Of a stretch of 64,000 nt of DNA, positions 32,034-43,848 are shown piece after piece. The notes under the pieces were generated by a model. It had not been told where the DNA came from. It saw nothing but the letters and a program-made list of their open reading frames with translations, and did not search any database. Made by a program: the position numbers and the translations under genes. Position 1 is the stretch's first letter. Every line of letters starts with the position of its first letter. The stretch is from CAVWCW01 sp963753615 (GTDB taxonomy: Bacteria; Pseudomonadota; Gammaproteobacteria; Chromatiales; Chromatiaceae), in contig CAVWCW010000008.1 in assembly GCA_963753615.1 (NCBI GenBank), forward strand, positions 186,001 to 250,000. The letters are read 5' to 3'.

Positions 32034-33235
32034 GGCGCGGGCCGCTCGCCATCGACCCCCAGGTGCAAGCGGCTCTGGATCATCTGCTGTTGGAGCAGGG
32101 CGGCTACGAACCCCTGGATCTGCTGCTGGCCCAGGGGCTGCTGCTGTACACCGACTACGAGGACTGGCGGGCCGGGGAACTGCCCAGGCTGGAGGAGCGC
32201 CTGCAGGGCCCCGGCGTCAAAGCCTTGCTTGAACAGGCCGGGCGTTACGCCCGGGCCCTGGGCCTGGAGTCGGAGCCGCGGATCTACCGGGACTGGACTG
32301 GAGACGATGCGGGCGGGCGGGAGTTGGCTTTCAGCCGCGACGCCCAGCGCCAGCAAGCCTTTGCCCGCCGCTATTGCAAGCCCGCGGATGCCCCGCAGCT
32401 GGACCTGTTCATGGATACCGGCGAAACCCTGCTGGCCAACGGTGTGATCCAAGCCTTGGGCGAGCGCGACCTGCGCGGCGCCGCCCGGCAGCTCCAACGT
32501 CTGGCCGCCACCAATCCTGCGCATGCCCAGCGCGCCGACCTGGAGCAACTGCTGGAAGCGGCGCGTTCGGCCCGGGAGCCAGCCGCCGACCCCTCGGCTG
32601 CCCTGGCCGACCTGGAGCAACGCCTGCTGCCGCTGGCGGAGCGGCGCCTGGGGGGCTATGCCCGCCATTTCCTGCCGCCCCTTTGGCGGCGCCTCACCCA
32701 GGCCCTGGACGGTTGCCGCTTCGACCCGGCGCACCCGGAGCGCCACCCCAGCTACCCGGCCCTGCGTGCCGAGGACTGGCGGGAGGTGGTCGAGCTGGTC
32801 GAGTCGGAACCCAATTGGCATTGTCAGCCCTATCTGCTGCGCCGCCATGCCCGGGCCTGCGGTCGTCTGCGCCGAGATACGGAGGCCCTGTGGAGCTGGT
32901 TTCAGTTATGCTGGGGCTGGCCGGACCAGGCCGATGCCTTCGGGCGCGAGGCGGAGCCGGCCTGGCGCCGGGATTGGCCGGCGTTCCTCGATCTGGAACC
33001 CGAACTTGCCTGGAGCGAGTTTCCGGCTTGGCTGCTGTTGCACCACCCGGCGCTCGCCCGCGCCCTGCCCGAAGCGGAGGTGCCGGAGGCCGGTGCCGGC
33101 TTCCGCCAGGTCCGAGCCCTGTTGAGTCTGCCGGCGGACCGCCTGGATCAGGACCTGATCGACTGCCGTGCCGCCCTCAAACAGACGCATCCGGGTTTGT
33201 TTCACCACTACCTGGCCCGCCGCTGGGGCCCATGA
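32030..33235 (+). CDS. Hypothetical protein, 401 aa, downstream of rarA
   Basis: Not recognised. The open frame continues further upstream, but that part encodes the end of RarA, so I place the start at the TTG at 32030, which overlaps the rarA stop (TTGA). The product is soluble-looking, Ala/Leu/Arg-rich and mostly helical, with abundant aromatic residues ([21 protein letters not shown]). There are no signal peptide, TM helices or catalytic motif that I can name. The last 59 bp overlap the convergent deacetylase gene. It sits where serS or other genes follow rarA in relatives. Confidence 0.65.
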   Translation: MRRGPLAIDPQVQAALDHLLLEQGGYEPLDLLLAQGLLLYTDYEDWRAGELPRLEERLQGPGVKALLEQAGRYARALGLESEPRIYRDWTGDDAGGRELAFSRDAQRQQAFARRYCKPADAPQLDLFMDTGETLLANGVIQALGERDLRGAARQLQRLAATNPAHAQRADLEQLLEAARSAREPAADPSAALADLEQRLLPLAERRLGGYARHFLPPLWRRLTQALDGCRFDPAHPERHPSYPALRAEDWREVVELVESEPNWHCQPYLLRRHARACGRLRRDTEALWSWFQLCWGWPDQADAFGREAEPAWRRDWPAFLDLEPELAWSEFPAWLLLHHPALARALPEAEVPEAGAGFRQVRALLSLPADRLDQDLIDCRAALKQTHPGLFHHYLARRWGP

Positions 33236-34177
33236 GTTCCCGAACCACCGCGGTCCATGCGGCAGCCAGGTTCTCCAGCTTGTAGCCGCCGCCCCCCAGG
33301 GCCAGCAGACGGCCCTGGCAGCAACGCTCGGCGATGGCGCACAGGCTGCGGGCGGCCCGAGCATGGGCGGCGCTGGTCAGTTCCAGGTCGGTGATGGGGT
33401 CGCCGGCCAGGCTGTCGGCGCCGCACTGGAACAGAATGAACTCCGGCGCGGCGCGCTTCGACGAAGCGCTCCACCTGGGGCCAGACCCGCTCGAACACGC
33501 GATCGTCGGCAAACGGCGGCAGGGGGATGTTGAGCTTGCGCCCGCGGGCGGGGCCGAGGCCGGTCTCTTCGACGGCGCCGGTGCCGGGGTAGAGCACTCG
33601 GCCGTCTTCGTGCAGGTCGGCCAGGATCAGGTCGGGGTCGTCCTCGAAGGCGTAGAACACGCCATCGCCGTGGTGGGCGTCGATGTCCACGTAGGCCAAG
33701 TCGGCGGATGCCGTGGACCTGGCGCAGCACCTCGATCGCCACGCCGCAGTCATTGAACACGCAGAAGCCGGCAGCGGCGTTGCGCCTGGCGTGGTGCAGT
33801 CCAGCGATGGGTACAAAGGCACGCCGGCAGGCCCCGCTGAGGATACGCTCGATGGCGTCGAGCACGCTGCCGACCACGAAGCCCGCCGCCTCGTACATGC
33901 CGGGAAAGGCCGGAGTGTCGCCCTGGTCCAGATAACCTTCGCCGCTGGCGGACTGGGCCCGCACCCGAGCTAGATACTCGGCACTGTGGAAACGCCGCAG
34001 GTCCCGTTCGCGGGCCGCTACCGGCGCGGCAATCGTCAACTTGGCCTCCAGCCCCTCGGCCTGCAGGCGTTCGCGGAAGGCGTGCAGGCGGTCGGGGCCG
34101 AACGGGTGGCCTGGGCCGAAGCCATAGCGGGCCAGGTCGTCACCGGCGTAGACGCAGACCTTGGCGGGCGCGGGCAT
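33177..34177 (-). CDS. Histone deacetylase/AcuC-like deacetylase (two frame shifts)
   Basis: Zinc-dependent deacetylase of the class I/AcuC type, probably acting on acetyl-lysine of proteins or on acetylated small molecules. Seen in order from the ATG at 34177: [35 protein letters not shown], the zinc site [23 protein letters not shown] and LALGGGGY. Frame changes near 33712 (ACTTGG for ACTGG) and 33460 split it; corrected length is about 333 aa. It converges on the 401-aa hypothetical gene and is divergent from pntAA, 118 bp away. Confidence 0.88.
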
Positions 34178-34295
34178 GGAAGATTCCTGTGGCGGAGGTG
34201 GGCGGCATTGTGGCTTGAGATCGGCCGGGGGAACCCAGATAATAGCCTGATTTTTCCCGAGCCTGCCAGCGCTCACCCCAATAAGGCAAGAATCT

Positions 34296-35403
34296 ATGAA
34301 GATAGGCATACCCAAGGAGAGCGTGGCCGGGGAGACCCGGGTCGCCATCACCCCGGATATCGTCAAGAAACTCAGTGCCAAGGGTTTCCAGCTGGTGCTG
34401 GAATCGGGCGCCGGGGCTGCGGCCCAGTTTCCGGATGCGGACTACGAAGCGGTCGGAGCCGAGATCGTCGATCGAGCCGCGGCGCTGGGAGCCGAACTGG
34501 TGGTCAAGATCCGCAAGCCGAGCCGGGAAGAAATCGCGGCCATGTCCGAAGGCGCGGTGCTGATCGGGTTGGTGGAGCAGTGCGAAGACGATGGCACCCT
34601 GGCCGCCCTCGACGGCCAAGGGAGTGCAGATGCTAGCCATGGAACGCATACCCCGCATCTCCCGCGCCCAGTCGATGGACGCCCTGTCGTCCCAGAGCAA
34701 TATCGCCGGCTACCGAGCCGTGCTGGAGGCGGCCAACCGCTACGGGCGCTTCCTGCCGTTGATGATGACCTCCGCCGGCTCCGCCAAGCCTGCCCGCCTG
34801 GTGGTGCTGGGGGCCGGGGTGGCCGGGCTGCAGGCGATCGCCACCGCGCGCCGCCTGGGGGCCGAGGTTTGGGCCTACGACGTGCGCCCGGAGACCAAGG
34901 AGCAGATCGAGTCCCTGGGTGCGAAGGCGATCGAGCTGGATCTGGGCGAGAGCGGCAGCGGCGAGGGCGGCTACGCCAAGGAGTTGTCCGCCGAGGCTAA
35001 AGCCAAGCAGCAGCAGCAGCTGGCCGACGAGTTGGCCAAGGCCCATATCATCGTCACCACAGCTCTGATTCCCTGCCGGCCGGCGCCGGTGCTGGTCACC
35101 GAGGAGGTTGTGAAGCGCATGCGCGAGGGTTCGGTGATCGTCGACCTGGCGGCGGCCACCGGCGGTAACTGCCCGCTCACCGAGAAGGACCAGGTAGTGG
35201 TCAAGCACGGGGTGACCCTGGTGGGCTACACTAACTTTCCAGCCCTGGTGCCTTCGGACGCCAGCGCCTTCTACGCCGGTAATCTCAAGAGCCTGCTCGA
35301 AATCATGGTGGAGCAAGGCGAGCAGGGGCTGACGCTCAAGCCCTTCGCCGACGACGAAATCACCAAGGCCATGCTGGTCACGGCCCAAGAACGAGACCAA
35401 TAG
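34296..35403 (+). CDS. pntAA: NAD(P) transhydrogenase subunit alpha, part 1 (one frame shift)
   Basis: NAD(H)-binding peripheral domain (dI) of the proton-pumping transhydrogenase that makes NADPH from NADH. N-terminus KIGIPKESVAGETRVAITPD, then RAQSMDALSSQSNIAGYRAV, the Rossmann site VVLGAGVAGLQAIATARRLG and the RQD-loop-like TALIPCRPAPVLV. One extra base near 34613 (GACGGCC for GACGCC) breaks the frame; corrected length is about 369 aa. First gene of pntAA-pntAB-pntB, the three-gene form typical of alpha- and some gammaproteobacteria. Confidence 0.93.
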
Positions 35404-35415
35404 GGGAGCCCTGCC

Positions 35416-35703
35416 ATGCCCGAAACACTGGTTGCACTCTACGTATTCGTACTCGCCTGCTTCATCGGCTACTTCGTGGTCTGGGGCGTCACCCCGTCGC
35501 TGCACACGCCGCTGGTGGCGCTCACCAACGCGATCTCCGGCATTGTCGTCGTCGGCGCCTTGTTAGTGACCGGTCTCGAAACGGTGGGCGGAGCGGCCGA
35601 GATTATGGGCTTTTTCGCAGTGCTCCTGGCTTCGATCAATGTCTTCGGCGGCTTTCTGGTAACCAACCGGATGCTGTCCATGTTCAAAAAGAAGGACAAG
35701 TGA
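35416..35703 (+). CDS. pntAB: NAD(P) transhydrogenase subunit alpha, part 2
   Basis: Short membrane portion (dII) of the transhydrogenase. 95 aa with three predicted TM helices and the family motifs [30 protein letters not shown] and [20 protein letters not shown]. Located 12 bp after pntAA and 10 bp before pntB, so the three are cotranscribed. Confidence 0.96.
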   Translation: MPETLVALYVFVLACFIGYFVVWGVTPSLHTPLVALTNAISGIVVVGALLVTGLETVGGAAEIMGFFAVLLASINVFGGFLVTNRMLSMFKKKDK

Positions 35704-35713
35704 GCCGCTGACC

Positions 35714-37111
35714 ATGGAAATCTCAATCAACTTTCAGGCTACGGCCTATCTCGTCTCGGCGGTCCTGTTCATCTTTGCGCTCAAGGGCCTGACCCACCCC
35801 AGCACCGCTCGCCGCGGAAACTATTTGGGCATGGCCGGCATGGCCATCGCCATCGCCGCCACCCTGTTGGGCGGCGAGGTGAAGTCCTACGGTTTCATTA
35901 TCGCCGGGGTGGCCGCCGGGGCGGTGATCGGCTCGGTGGTGGCGGCGCGGGTGCAGATGACCGCGATGCCCCAGCTGGTCGCGGCCCTGCACAGCTTCGT
36001 CGGCATGGCGGCGGTGCTGGTGGCCATCGGCACCTTCCTCAACCGCCAGGCCGCCGGCACCCTGAATACGGTGCTGATGGGAGAGCTGTCGGCCGGGATC
36101 GTCATCGGCGCCATCACCTTCACCGGCTCGGTGATCGCCTTTGGCAAGCTGCAGGGCCTGATCAGCGGCAAGCCGGTGGTGTTCAAGGGCCAGCATGCGC
36201 TCAATGCCCTGATCGCGCTGGCTACCGTTGGCCTGGCGGTGCACTTCGCGCTAACCGGCAGCATGGTCTCGCTGGGCCTGATGACGCTACTCGCCTTCGT
36301 CATCGGGGTTACCCTGATCATCCCTATCGGCGGGGCCGACATGCCGGTGATCATATCGATGCTCAACAGCTACTCGGGCTGGGCGGCAGCGGCCACCGGC
36401 TTCACGCTGGGGAACAATCTGCTGATCATCGTCGGCGCCTTGGTAGGTTTCTCTGGCGCTATCCTGTCCTACATCATGTGCAAGGCGATGAACCGCTCCA
36501 TTATCAACGTGGTGTTCGGCGGCTTTGGCAGCGATACCAGCGCCCCCAGCGCGGCCGGCCAGGCGGCCCAGAAGGGCGTCAAGTCGGCTGCGGTGGAGGA
36601 CGCCATCTACTGGATGGAAGACGCCAACAAGGTGATCGTCATCCCCGGCTATGGCATGGCGGTGGCACAGGCCCAGCATGCGCTAAAGGAGTTGATGGAG
36701 CAGTTGGAAGCGCGCGGGGTGGAGGTCAAGTTCGCCATCCACCCGGTGGCCGGTCGCATGCCGGGACACATGAATGTACTGCTGGCCGAGGCCGACATCC
36801 CCTACGACCGGGTGCTGGAGATGGACGAGGTCAACCCCGAGTTTCCCACCGCCGATGTGGCCCTGATCATCGGCGCCAACGACGTGGTCAACCCGGCGGC
36901 CAAGTCCGACCCGTCGAGCCCGATTTACGGCATGCCGATCCTGGATGCGGCCAAGGCGCACCAGGTTTTCTTCGTCAAGCGCTCCATGCGCCCAGGCTAT
37001 TCCGGCGTCGACAACTTGCTGTTCTACCAGGACAATACCTCGCTGGTGTTCGGCGATGCCAAGGACGTGTGCGAGGGCATGGCCAATGCCCTGAAGGGCG
37101 GCGGGCATTAG
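35714..37111 (+). CDS. pntB: NAD(P) transhydrogenase subunit beta
   Basis: Inner-membrane proton channel plus the NADP(H)-binding domain dIII. 465 aa. About nine TM helices fill residues 1-265, with MPQLVAALHSFVGMAAVLVA and MPVIISMLNSYSGWAAAATG. The NADP domain follows with VIPGYGMAVAQAQHAL, HPVAGRMPGHMNVLLAEA, VALIIGANDVVNPAA and KRSMRPGYSGVDN. Last gene of the pnt set. Confidence 0.97.
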   Translation: MEISINFQATAYLVSAVLFIFALKGLTHPSTARRGNYLGMAGMAIAIAATLLGGEVKSYGFIIAGVAAGAVIGSVVAARVQMTAMPQLVAALHSFVGMAAVLVAIGTFLNRQAAGTLNTVLMGELSAGIVIGAITFTGSVIAFGKLQGLISGKPVVFKGQHALNALIALATVGLAVHFALTGSMVSLGLMTLLAFVIGVTLIIPIGGADMPVIISMLNSYSGWAAAATGFTLGNNLLIIVGALVGFSGAILSYIMCKAMNRSIINVVFGGFGSDTSAPSAAGQAAQKGVKSAAVEDAIYWMEDANKVIVIPGYGMAVAQAQHALKELMEQLEARGVEVKFAIHPVAGRMPGHMNVLLAEADIPYDRVLEMDEVNPEFPTADVALIIGANDVVNPAAKSDPSSPIYGMPILDAAKAHQVFFVKRSMRPGYSGVDNLLFYQDNTSLVFGDAKDVCEGMANALKGGGH

Positions 37112-37150
37112 AAGACGGTCGTTCCTCGCCCTCCGCGTCAAGGGGCCCCA

Positions 37151-38020
37151 ATGCGCCGAGAAGCGCTATTCAGCCGTTCCGGGTATTACCGCTTCCTGCT
37201 GGATACCAACGCGCTGATGCACCGCGAGGCCCGGGCTGCCGCCTTCCGGGTACTCGGCGAATTGACTGCCGCGGCGCCGGACCGCAGGCTGCGGGTGCTG
37301 GACCTGGCCTGCGGCGGGTGGCCCCTCAGCATCGCCGAGGCCATGGGGCGTTGTGCTGACCGGCGTTTCGAATATACCGGGGTCGATATCAACCCGGACC
37401 AAGTAGAATCGGCGCGCGCGCTGTTCCGCTTTCCGGATTCGGTGACCGAGGTGCGCATCCTGGTAGGCAACGCCTGGGACCTCGGGCCGTTGGGCCTGGA
37501 GCCCGGCGTTGACCTGGCGTTCAGCGGGCTGAACCTGCACCACGGCACGCCGGAGGAGATCGAGTTTCTGGCCTGGGAACTGCTTCGCTTGCTGGCTCCC
37601 GGAGGGCGTTTTCTCAGTCACGACGTATACCGGCCGGAAGCCGACCGCTACCGGCGCCGGCCGGCGGTCAATCCCCTCGATCCCGCCGAGTCCTTTCGTC
37701 TGGTGACGCCGCAACGGCTAGTTGCCGCCGGCATCTCGGACTCGCCGCTGGCGGTGGATTCGGATCCCCGGGAGCCTGCTTGGCGGGACGACTATCTGGC
37801 CAGAATGCACCGGTTGCTGCTGGAGCGCGGGGCCGATACCGCGGGCGCGGACAGCACCGTCGCGCACATGCGTCAGCGCGATTATCCGATCTCCCTGGGC
37901 GAGTTTCGGGGAATATTCGAGCCCCTGGGCTTCGTCGTGGAAACCGGCCGCTACCCGGGTGCGGAACATCCGATGGCGCCTCACCTTGGCTGGGCCTTGG
38001 CGACAGCCCCGGTTGGGTAA
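37151..38020 (+). CDS. Class I SAM-dependent methyltransferase
   Basis: Soluble protein of 289 aa with a Rossmann methyltransferase core: motif I VLDLACGGWPLSIAEA at about residue 54, the ribose-binding acidic end YTGVDINPDQVESAR, and post-motif LAPGGRFLSHDVYRP. The substrate cannot be read from sequence. The N-terminal MRREALFSRSGYYRFLLDT and a C-terminal extension (FEPLGFVVETGRYPG) frame the core. It starts 40 bp after pntB behind AAGGGG; a functional link to pnt is not evident. Confidence 0.8.
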   Translation: MRREALFSRSGYYRFLLDTNALMHREARAAAFRVLGELTAAAPDRRLRVLDLACGGWPLSIAEAMGRCADRRFEYTGVDINPDQVESARALFRFPDSVTEVRILVGNAWDLGPLGLEPGVDLAFSGLNLHHGTPEEIEFLAWELLRLLAPGGRFLSHDVYRPEADRYRRRPAVNPLDPAESFRLVTPQRLVAAGISDSPLAVDSDPREPAWRDDYLARMHRLLLERGADTAGADSTVAHMRQRDYPISLGEFRGIFEPLGFVVETGRYPGAEHPMAPHLGWALATAPVG

Positions 38021-38045
38021 CGGGGTTACCGCCGCTTGGGCCGGA

Positions 38046-38417
38046 TTACTCGAAAAAACTCTCTTCGATGCGCCGGATGTAGGGCAGGGCGGCCAGCCCC
38101 TGGAGGCGCTGGCGATGCTCTGGGTGGTGGCTGTCGCCTAGGGTGAGGCATTCGCCGGGGCCGCAGCCGATGCGCCCCGGGGAACTGCAGCTGAAGCGGG
38201 CCGAGGGGTCGATGGCAGCCACCTCGGTCCGGGCGTCAGGCCGGTCGGGGGTGCAAAACTCGTAGCTCAGGGAGCGCTTGCCGCCGGGCGGGCCCTGCAG
38301 GCCCTCGGCGTCGAGGCGGGCGAGGTCGAATTGGATCTTGTCGCCGGGGTCGGGGGCGCCGGAGCAGGCCGCCAGCAGGGCGCTGACCACCAGCAGCGGC
38401 CAGGGTCCCGGTCTCAT
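38046..38417 (-). CDS. Small lipoprotein of unknown function
   Basis: 123 aa. The signal peptide LLVVSALLAAC ends in a lipobox with Cys18. The mature part contains several cysteines (FCTPDRP, FSCSSPGRIGCGPGECL) suggestive of disulfides in the periplasm. No family recognised. The ATG at 38417 overlaps the stop of the upstream small basic gene by 4 bp (ATGA), and a longer open frame upstream is spurious. Converges on the methyltransferase gene. Confidence 0.7.
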   Translation of the reverse strand: MRPGPWPLLVVSALLAACSGAPDPGDKIQFDLARLDAEGLQGPPGGKRSLSYEFCTPDRPDARTEVAAIDPSARFSCSSPGRIGCGPGECLTLGDSHHPEHRQRLQGLAALPYIRRIEESFFE

Positions 38418-38602
38418 GCCGCCAGGCCGAGCCCTTTCCCCGGGCGGCTGTCGGCAACCGGCCGGGGAAAAGGCTCGCGCCCTTTGTGCTTGTCGTGGCG
38501 TTGAAATTTGCTTCGGTCGCGAAAGCTGGCCGCGCGGTGGAACTGGGGCGCATGCTTGGCCACCAGGTTGCGTCGTCTCGGCGCTGGTTTGGTTTTGGAC
38601 AT
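38414..38602 (-). CDS. Small basic protein, 62 aa
   Basis: Arg/Lys-rich short protein: RRRNLVAKHAPQFHRAASF, then DRSKFQRHDKHKG. It resembles a widespread family of very small conserved gammaproteobacterial proteins with an NPVAKHA..FNRA..F.DRKK...KHKG pattern (family recalled from memory and not checked). The ATG follows GGGAGA. The Pro/Arg tail after KHKG is not conserved-looking. Its stop overlaps the start of the lipoprotein gene, so the two are probably translated together. Confidence 0.6.
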   Translation of the reverse strand: MSKTKPAPRRRNLVAKHAPQFHRAASFRDRSKFQRHDKHKGREPFPRPVADSRPGKGLGLAA

Positions 38603-38842
38603 CGGATTTCTCCCTGGTCTGCTTGGTTTGCAACCTCAGAAATAGTCCACGTTCTGCGTCCCAGGCTCTTGCTCGAAGGGAGCCGAAGGGTGGTCTGGAG
38701 GTCGGTTTGGGGAGGAGAGGGGGGAGCGCCCGCGGGGATGGCGATACAGCGAACCGGCGATACTGCATGTCGGCCTTCCATCCCCGCGAACTGAGTATTA
38801 TTAGAGCATAGTAAAACTCTAATATCAAGCCTTGTCGCGCCT

Positions 38843-40714
<1,872 letters not shown>

Positions 40715-40718
<4 letters not shown>

Positions 40719-41023
40719 AGCAATCCGAAGTCACCGTGGTGCGTCTCTACTTGACCGAGGGCGACCACCAGTTGGAGCGCCTGCTGGCTCTGCTGCACGA
40801 CGAAGAAAGGGTCCGCGGCGTCACTGCCTTCCGTGGTATCGCCGGCTTCGGCCGCTCCGGGCGCATGCACTCGTCGAGCCTGCTGGATTTGTCCCTGGAC
40901 ATGCCGCTGGTGCTCGAGTTCTTCGACCAGCCGGACAAGGTCGCGCAGGTGCTGCAGCGGCTCGACCGAGAATTGGAACCGGGGCACATCCTGTCCTGGC
41001 CGGCAACCATCAACGCAGAGTGA
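40715..41023 (+). CDS. DUF190 family PII-like protein
   Basis: 102 aa of the DUF190 family, small ferredoxin-like-fold proteins often paired with crcB. Visible are VRLYLTEGDHQLERLLALLH, RGVTAFRGIAGFG and LSLDMPLVLEFFDQPDKV. Translation is probably coupled to crcB through a 4-bp overlap. A role in fluoride or ion homeostasis is inferred from that pairing only. Confidence 0.88.
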
Positions 41024-42304
<1,281 letters not shown>

Positions 42305-42321
42305 GGGGTTCGAAGCGAGCA

Positions 42322-42352
42322 TAAAAAAACCGGGCCGAGGCCCGGTTTTTTC
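42322..42352. terminator. Bidirectional rho-independent terminator (serS / YccA-like gene)
   Basis: Perfect stem CCGGGC/GCCCGG around loop CGAG at 42330-42345, flanked by a seven-A run on the left and a seven-T run on the right. It serves the plus-strand serS end at 42304 and the minus-strand gene ending at 42369. Confidence 0.9.
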
Positions 42353-42368
42353 TGGCTTAAGCCAAGGA

Positions 42369-43037
42369 TTAATCCTCGCCGGCGAAGACGCCGAGCAACT
42401 GCAACAGGCTCAGGAACAGGTTGTAGATGCTCACGTAGAGCCCGACCGTGGCCAGGATATAGTTGGTCTCGCCGCCATGCACCATGGCGCTGGTCTGGTA
42501 CAGGATCAGTCCCGACATCAGCAGGATGAACATGGCCGAGACCGCCAGCGAAAGGGCCGGGATGCTGAAGATCGCGGCGCCGATACCGGCCAGGAAGGCC
42601 ACCAGGATGCCGACCATCAGGAAGCCGCCCATAAAGCTGAAGTCCTTGCGGCTGGACAAGGCATAACCGGACAGGCCGAGGAAGATCACGCCGGTGCCCC
42701 CCAGAGCCATCATCACCAGTTGGTTGCCGTTGCTGAAGGCTTGGGTATAGGCACTGATGATCGGACCTATGGTCAGGCCCATAAATCCGGTCAGCGCGAA
42801 CACGCAGAGCAGGCCCCAGGACGAATTGGCGAACTTGGTGGTCGCCCACAGCAGCCCGAAGTAGCCGACCAGGGTGATGATCATGCCCGGGTGGGGCAGG
42901 TTTAAGACCATCGACAGCCCGGCGGTGAAGGCGCTGAACAGCAGCGTCATCGACAGCAGGATGTAGGTGTTCTTGATCAGCTTGTTGGTCGCCAGCACCG
43001 ACTCTTGCGGGCGGACGACGGCGTAGTCTTGGTTCAT
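42369..43037 (-). CDS. Bax inhibitor-1/YccA family membrane protein
   Basis: 222 aa with seven predicted TM helices, like E. coli YccA, which modulates the FtsH protease. Conserved points include NTYILLSMTLLFSAFTAGL, GLLCVFALTGFMGLTIGPI and the C-terminal TNYILATVGLYVSIYNLFLS. The ATG at 43037 (MNQDYAVV) fits the family; a second ATG at 43046 is only 2 bp from the AGGAG, too close. Faces serS across a shared terminator. Confidence 0.9.
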   Translation of the reverse strand: MNQDYAVVRPQESVLATNKLIKNTYILLSMTLLFSAFTAGLSMVLNLPHPGMIITLVGYFGLLWATTKFANSSWGLLCVFALTGFMGLTIGPIISAYTQAFSNGNQLVMMALGGTGVIFLGLSGYALSSRKDFSFMGGFLMVGILVAFLAGIGAAIFSIPALSLAVSAMFILLMSGLILYQTSAMVHGGETNYILATVGLYVSIYNLFLSLLQLLGVFAGED

Positions 43038-43290
43038 GAGGCGCATCACTCCTAAAATAGCGTTCTGTTTATTTGCGGATTTCTTACTGGTGAGACCAGT
43101 ACTCCGATGACACGTTCCCAAGGATACCGATCTGGCATCAAACTTCAATAAGCTCAAATCGGGTCGAGGGCTGGCGTTTTCAAGCCTGCTTCGGGTATGC
43201 TTTAGCGCGCTGAATCACCCCGATGGACCAGCCAAGCGGTGTCATCACTGGCGTATCCGTGCTCTGTCAGTGCCGGAAATGGAAATCAAA

Positions 43291-43571
43291 CTTGGAGAGG
43301 TGGCTGAGCGGGTGAGCCGCAAGCCTTGGTCCGGTGGACCAAGGAAGTGGGGCGAACGACCGGCCAGGGGTGGACGGGCTGGGGGAGTCACAGGGACGTA
43401 TCCCGGCACCGCCGCCGGGCTCGAAAAAAACTTGGAGAGGTGGCTGAGCGGGTGAGCCGCAAGCCTTGGTCCGGTGGACCAAGGAAGTGGGGCGAACGAC
43501 CGGCCAGGGATGGACGGGCTGGGGGAGTCACAGGGACGTATCCCGGCACCGCGGCCGGGCCCGAAATAAAA
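43291..43571 (+). repeat. Two tandem repeats (140 and 141 bp), each beginning with the 5' end of tRNA-Ser
   Basis: Units at 43291-43430 and 43431-43571 differ by about four substitutions and one base. Each opens with CTTGGAGAGGTGGCTGAGCG, identical to the bases just before and within the first 18 nt of the tRNA-Ser gene that follows immediately at 43575, then diverges. Each unit holds a 9-bp perfect hairpin CCTTGGTCC/GGACCAAGG (43324-43344 in the first) and a CCCGGC/GCCGGG hairpin near its end. Open frames across the array repeat with it and are not credible genes. Confidence 0.9.
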
Positions 43572-43574
43572 CTT

Positions 43575-43664
43575 GGAGAGGTGGCTGAGCGGCCGAAAGC
43601 GGCGGTCTTGAAAACCGTTGAGGGTTGATCCCCTCCCAGGGTTCGAATCCCTGCCTCTCCGCCA
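43575..43664 (+). tRNA. tRNA-Ser (anticodon UGA)
   Basis: Class II tRNA with encoded CCA at 43662-43664. Acceptor GGAGAGG pairs with CCTCTCC; the anticodon loop CTTGAAA gives TGA at 43609-43611; the long variable arm and the T arm with GTTCGAATC are present. It is directly preceded by the two tandem repeats carrying copies of its 5' end. Confidence 0.96.
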
Positions 43665-43848
43665 TTTACTCTGAGCGGCTGTTTGAGTCCTGAGCCGCCT
43701 CGGCAGCAGCCACGCCCTATTGCCTATCGGTTCCTGGGACCTGGCCTCGTCGATAACCCTGAACTTCTAGCGTCCGTTTCCGGTCTTGCAAGGAGTGCGA
43801 CATCGACTCATCTTACTCAAACCTCATCTCGTACCAGTTCCCGAGCCG

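Noticed and set aside
43270..43628. Two short open frames across the tRNA-Ser repeats
   Set aside because: They duplicate with the repeat unit, run into the tRNA and have no start signals or family resemblance.
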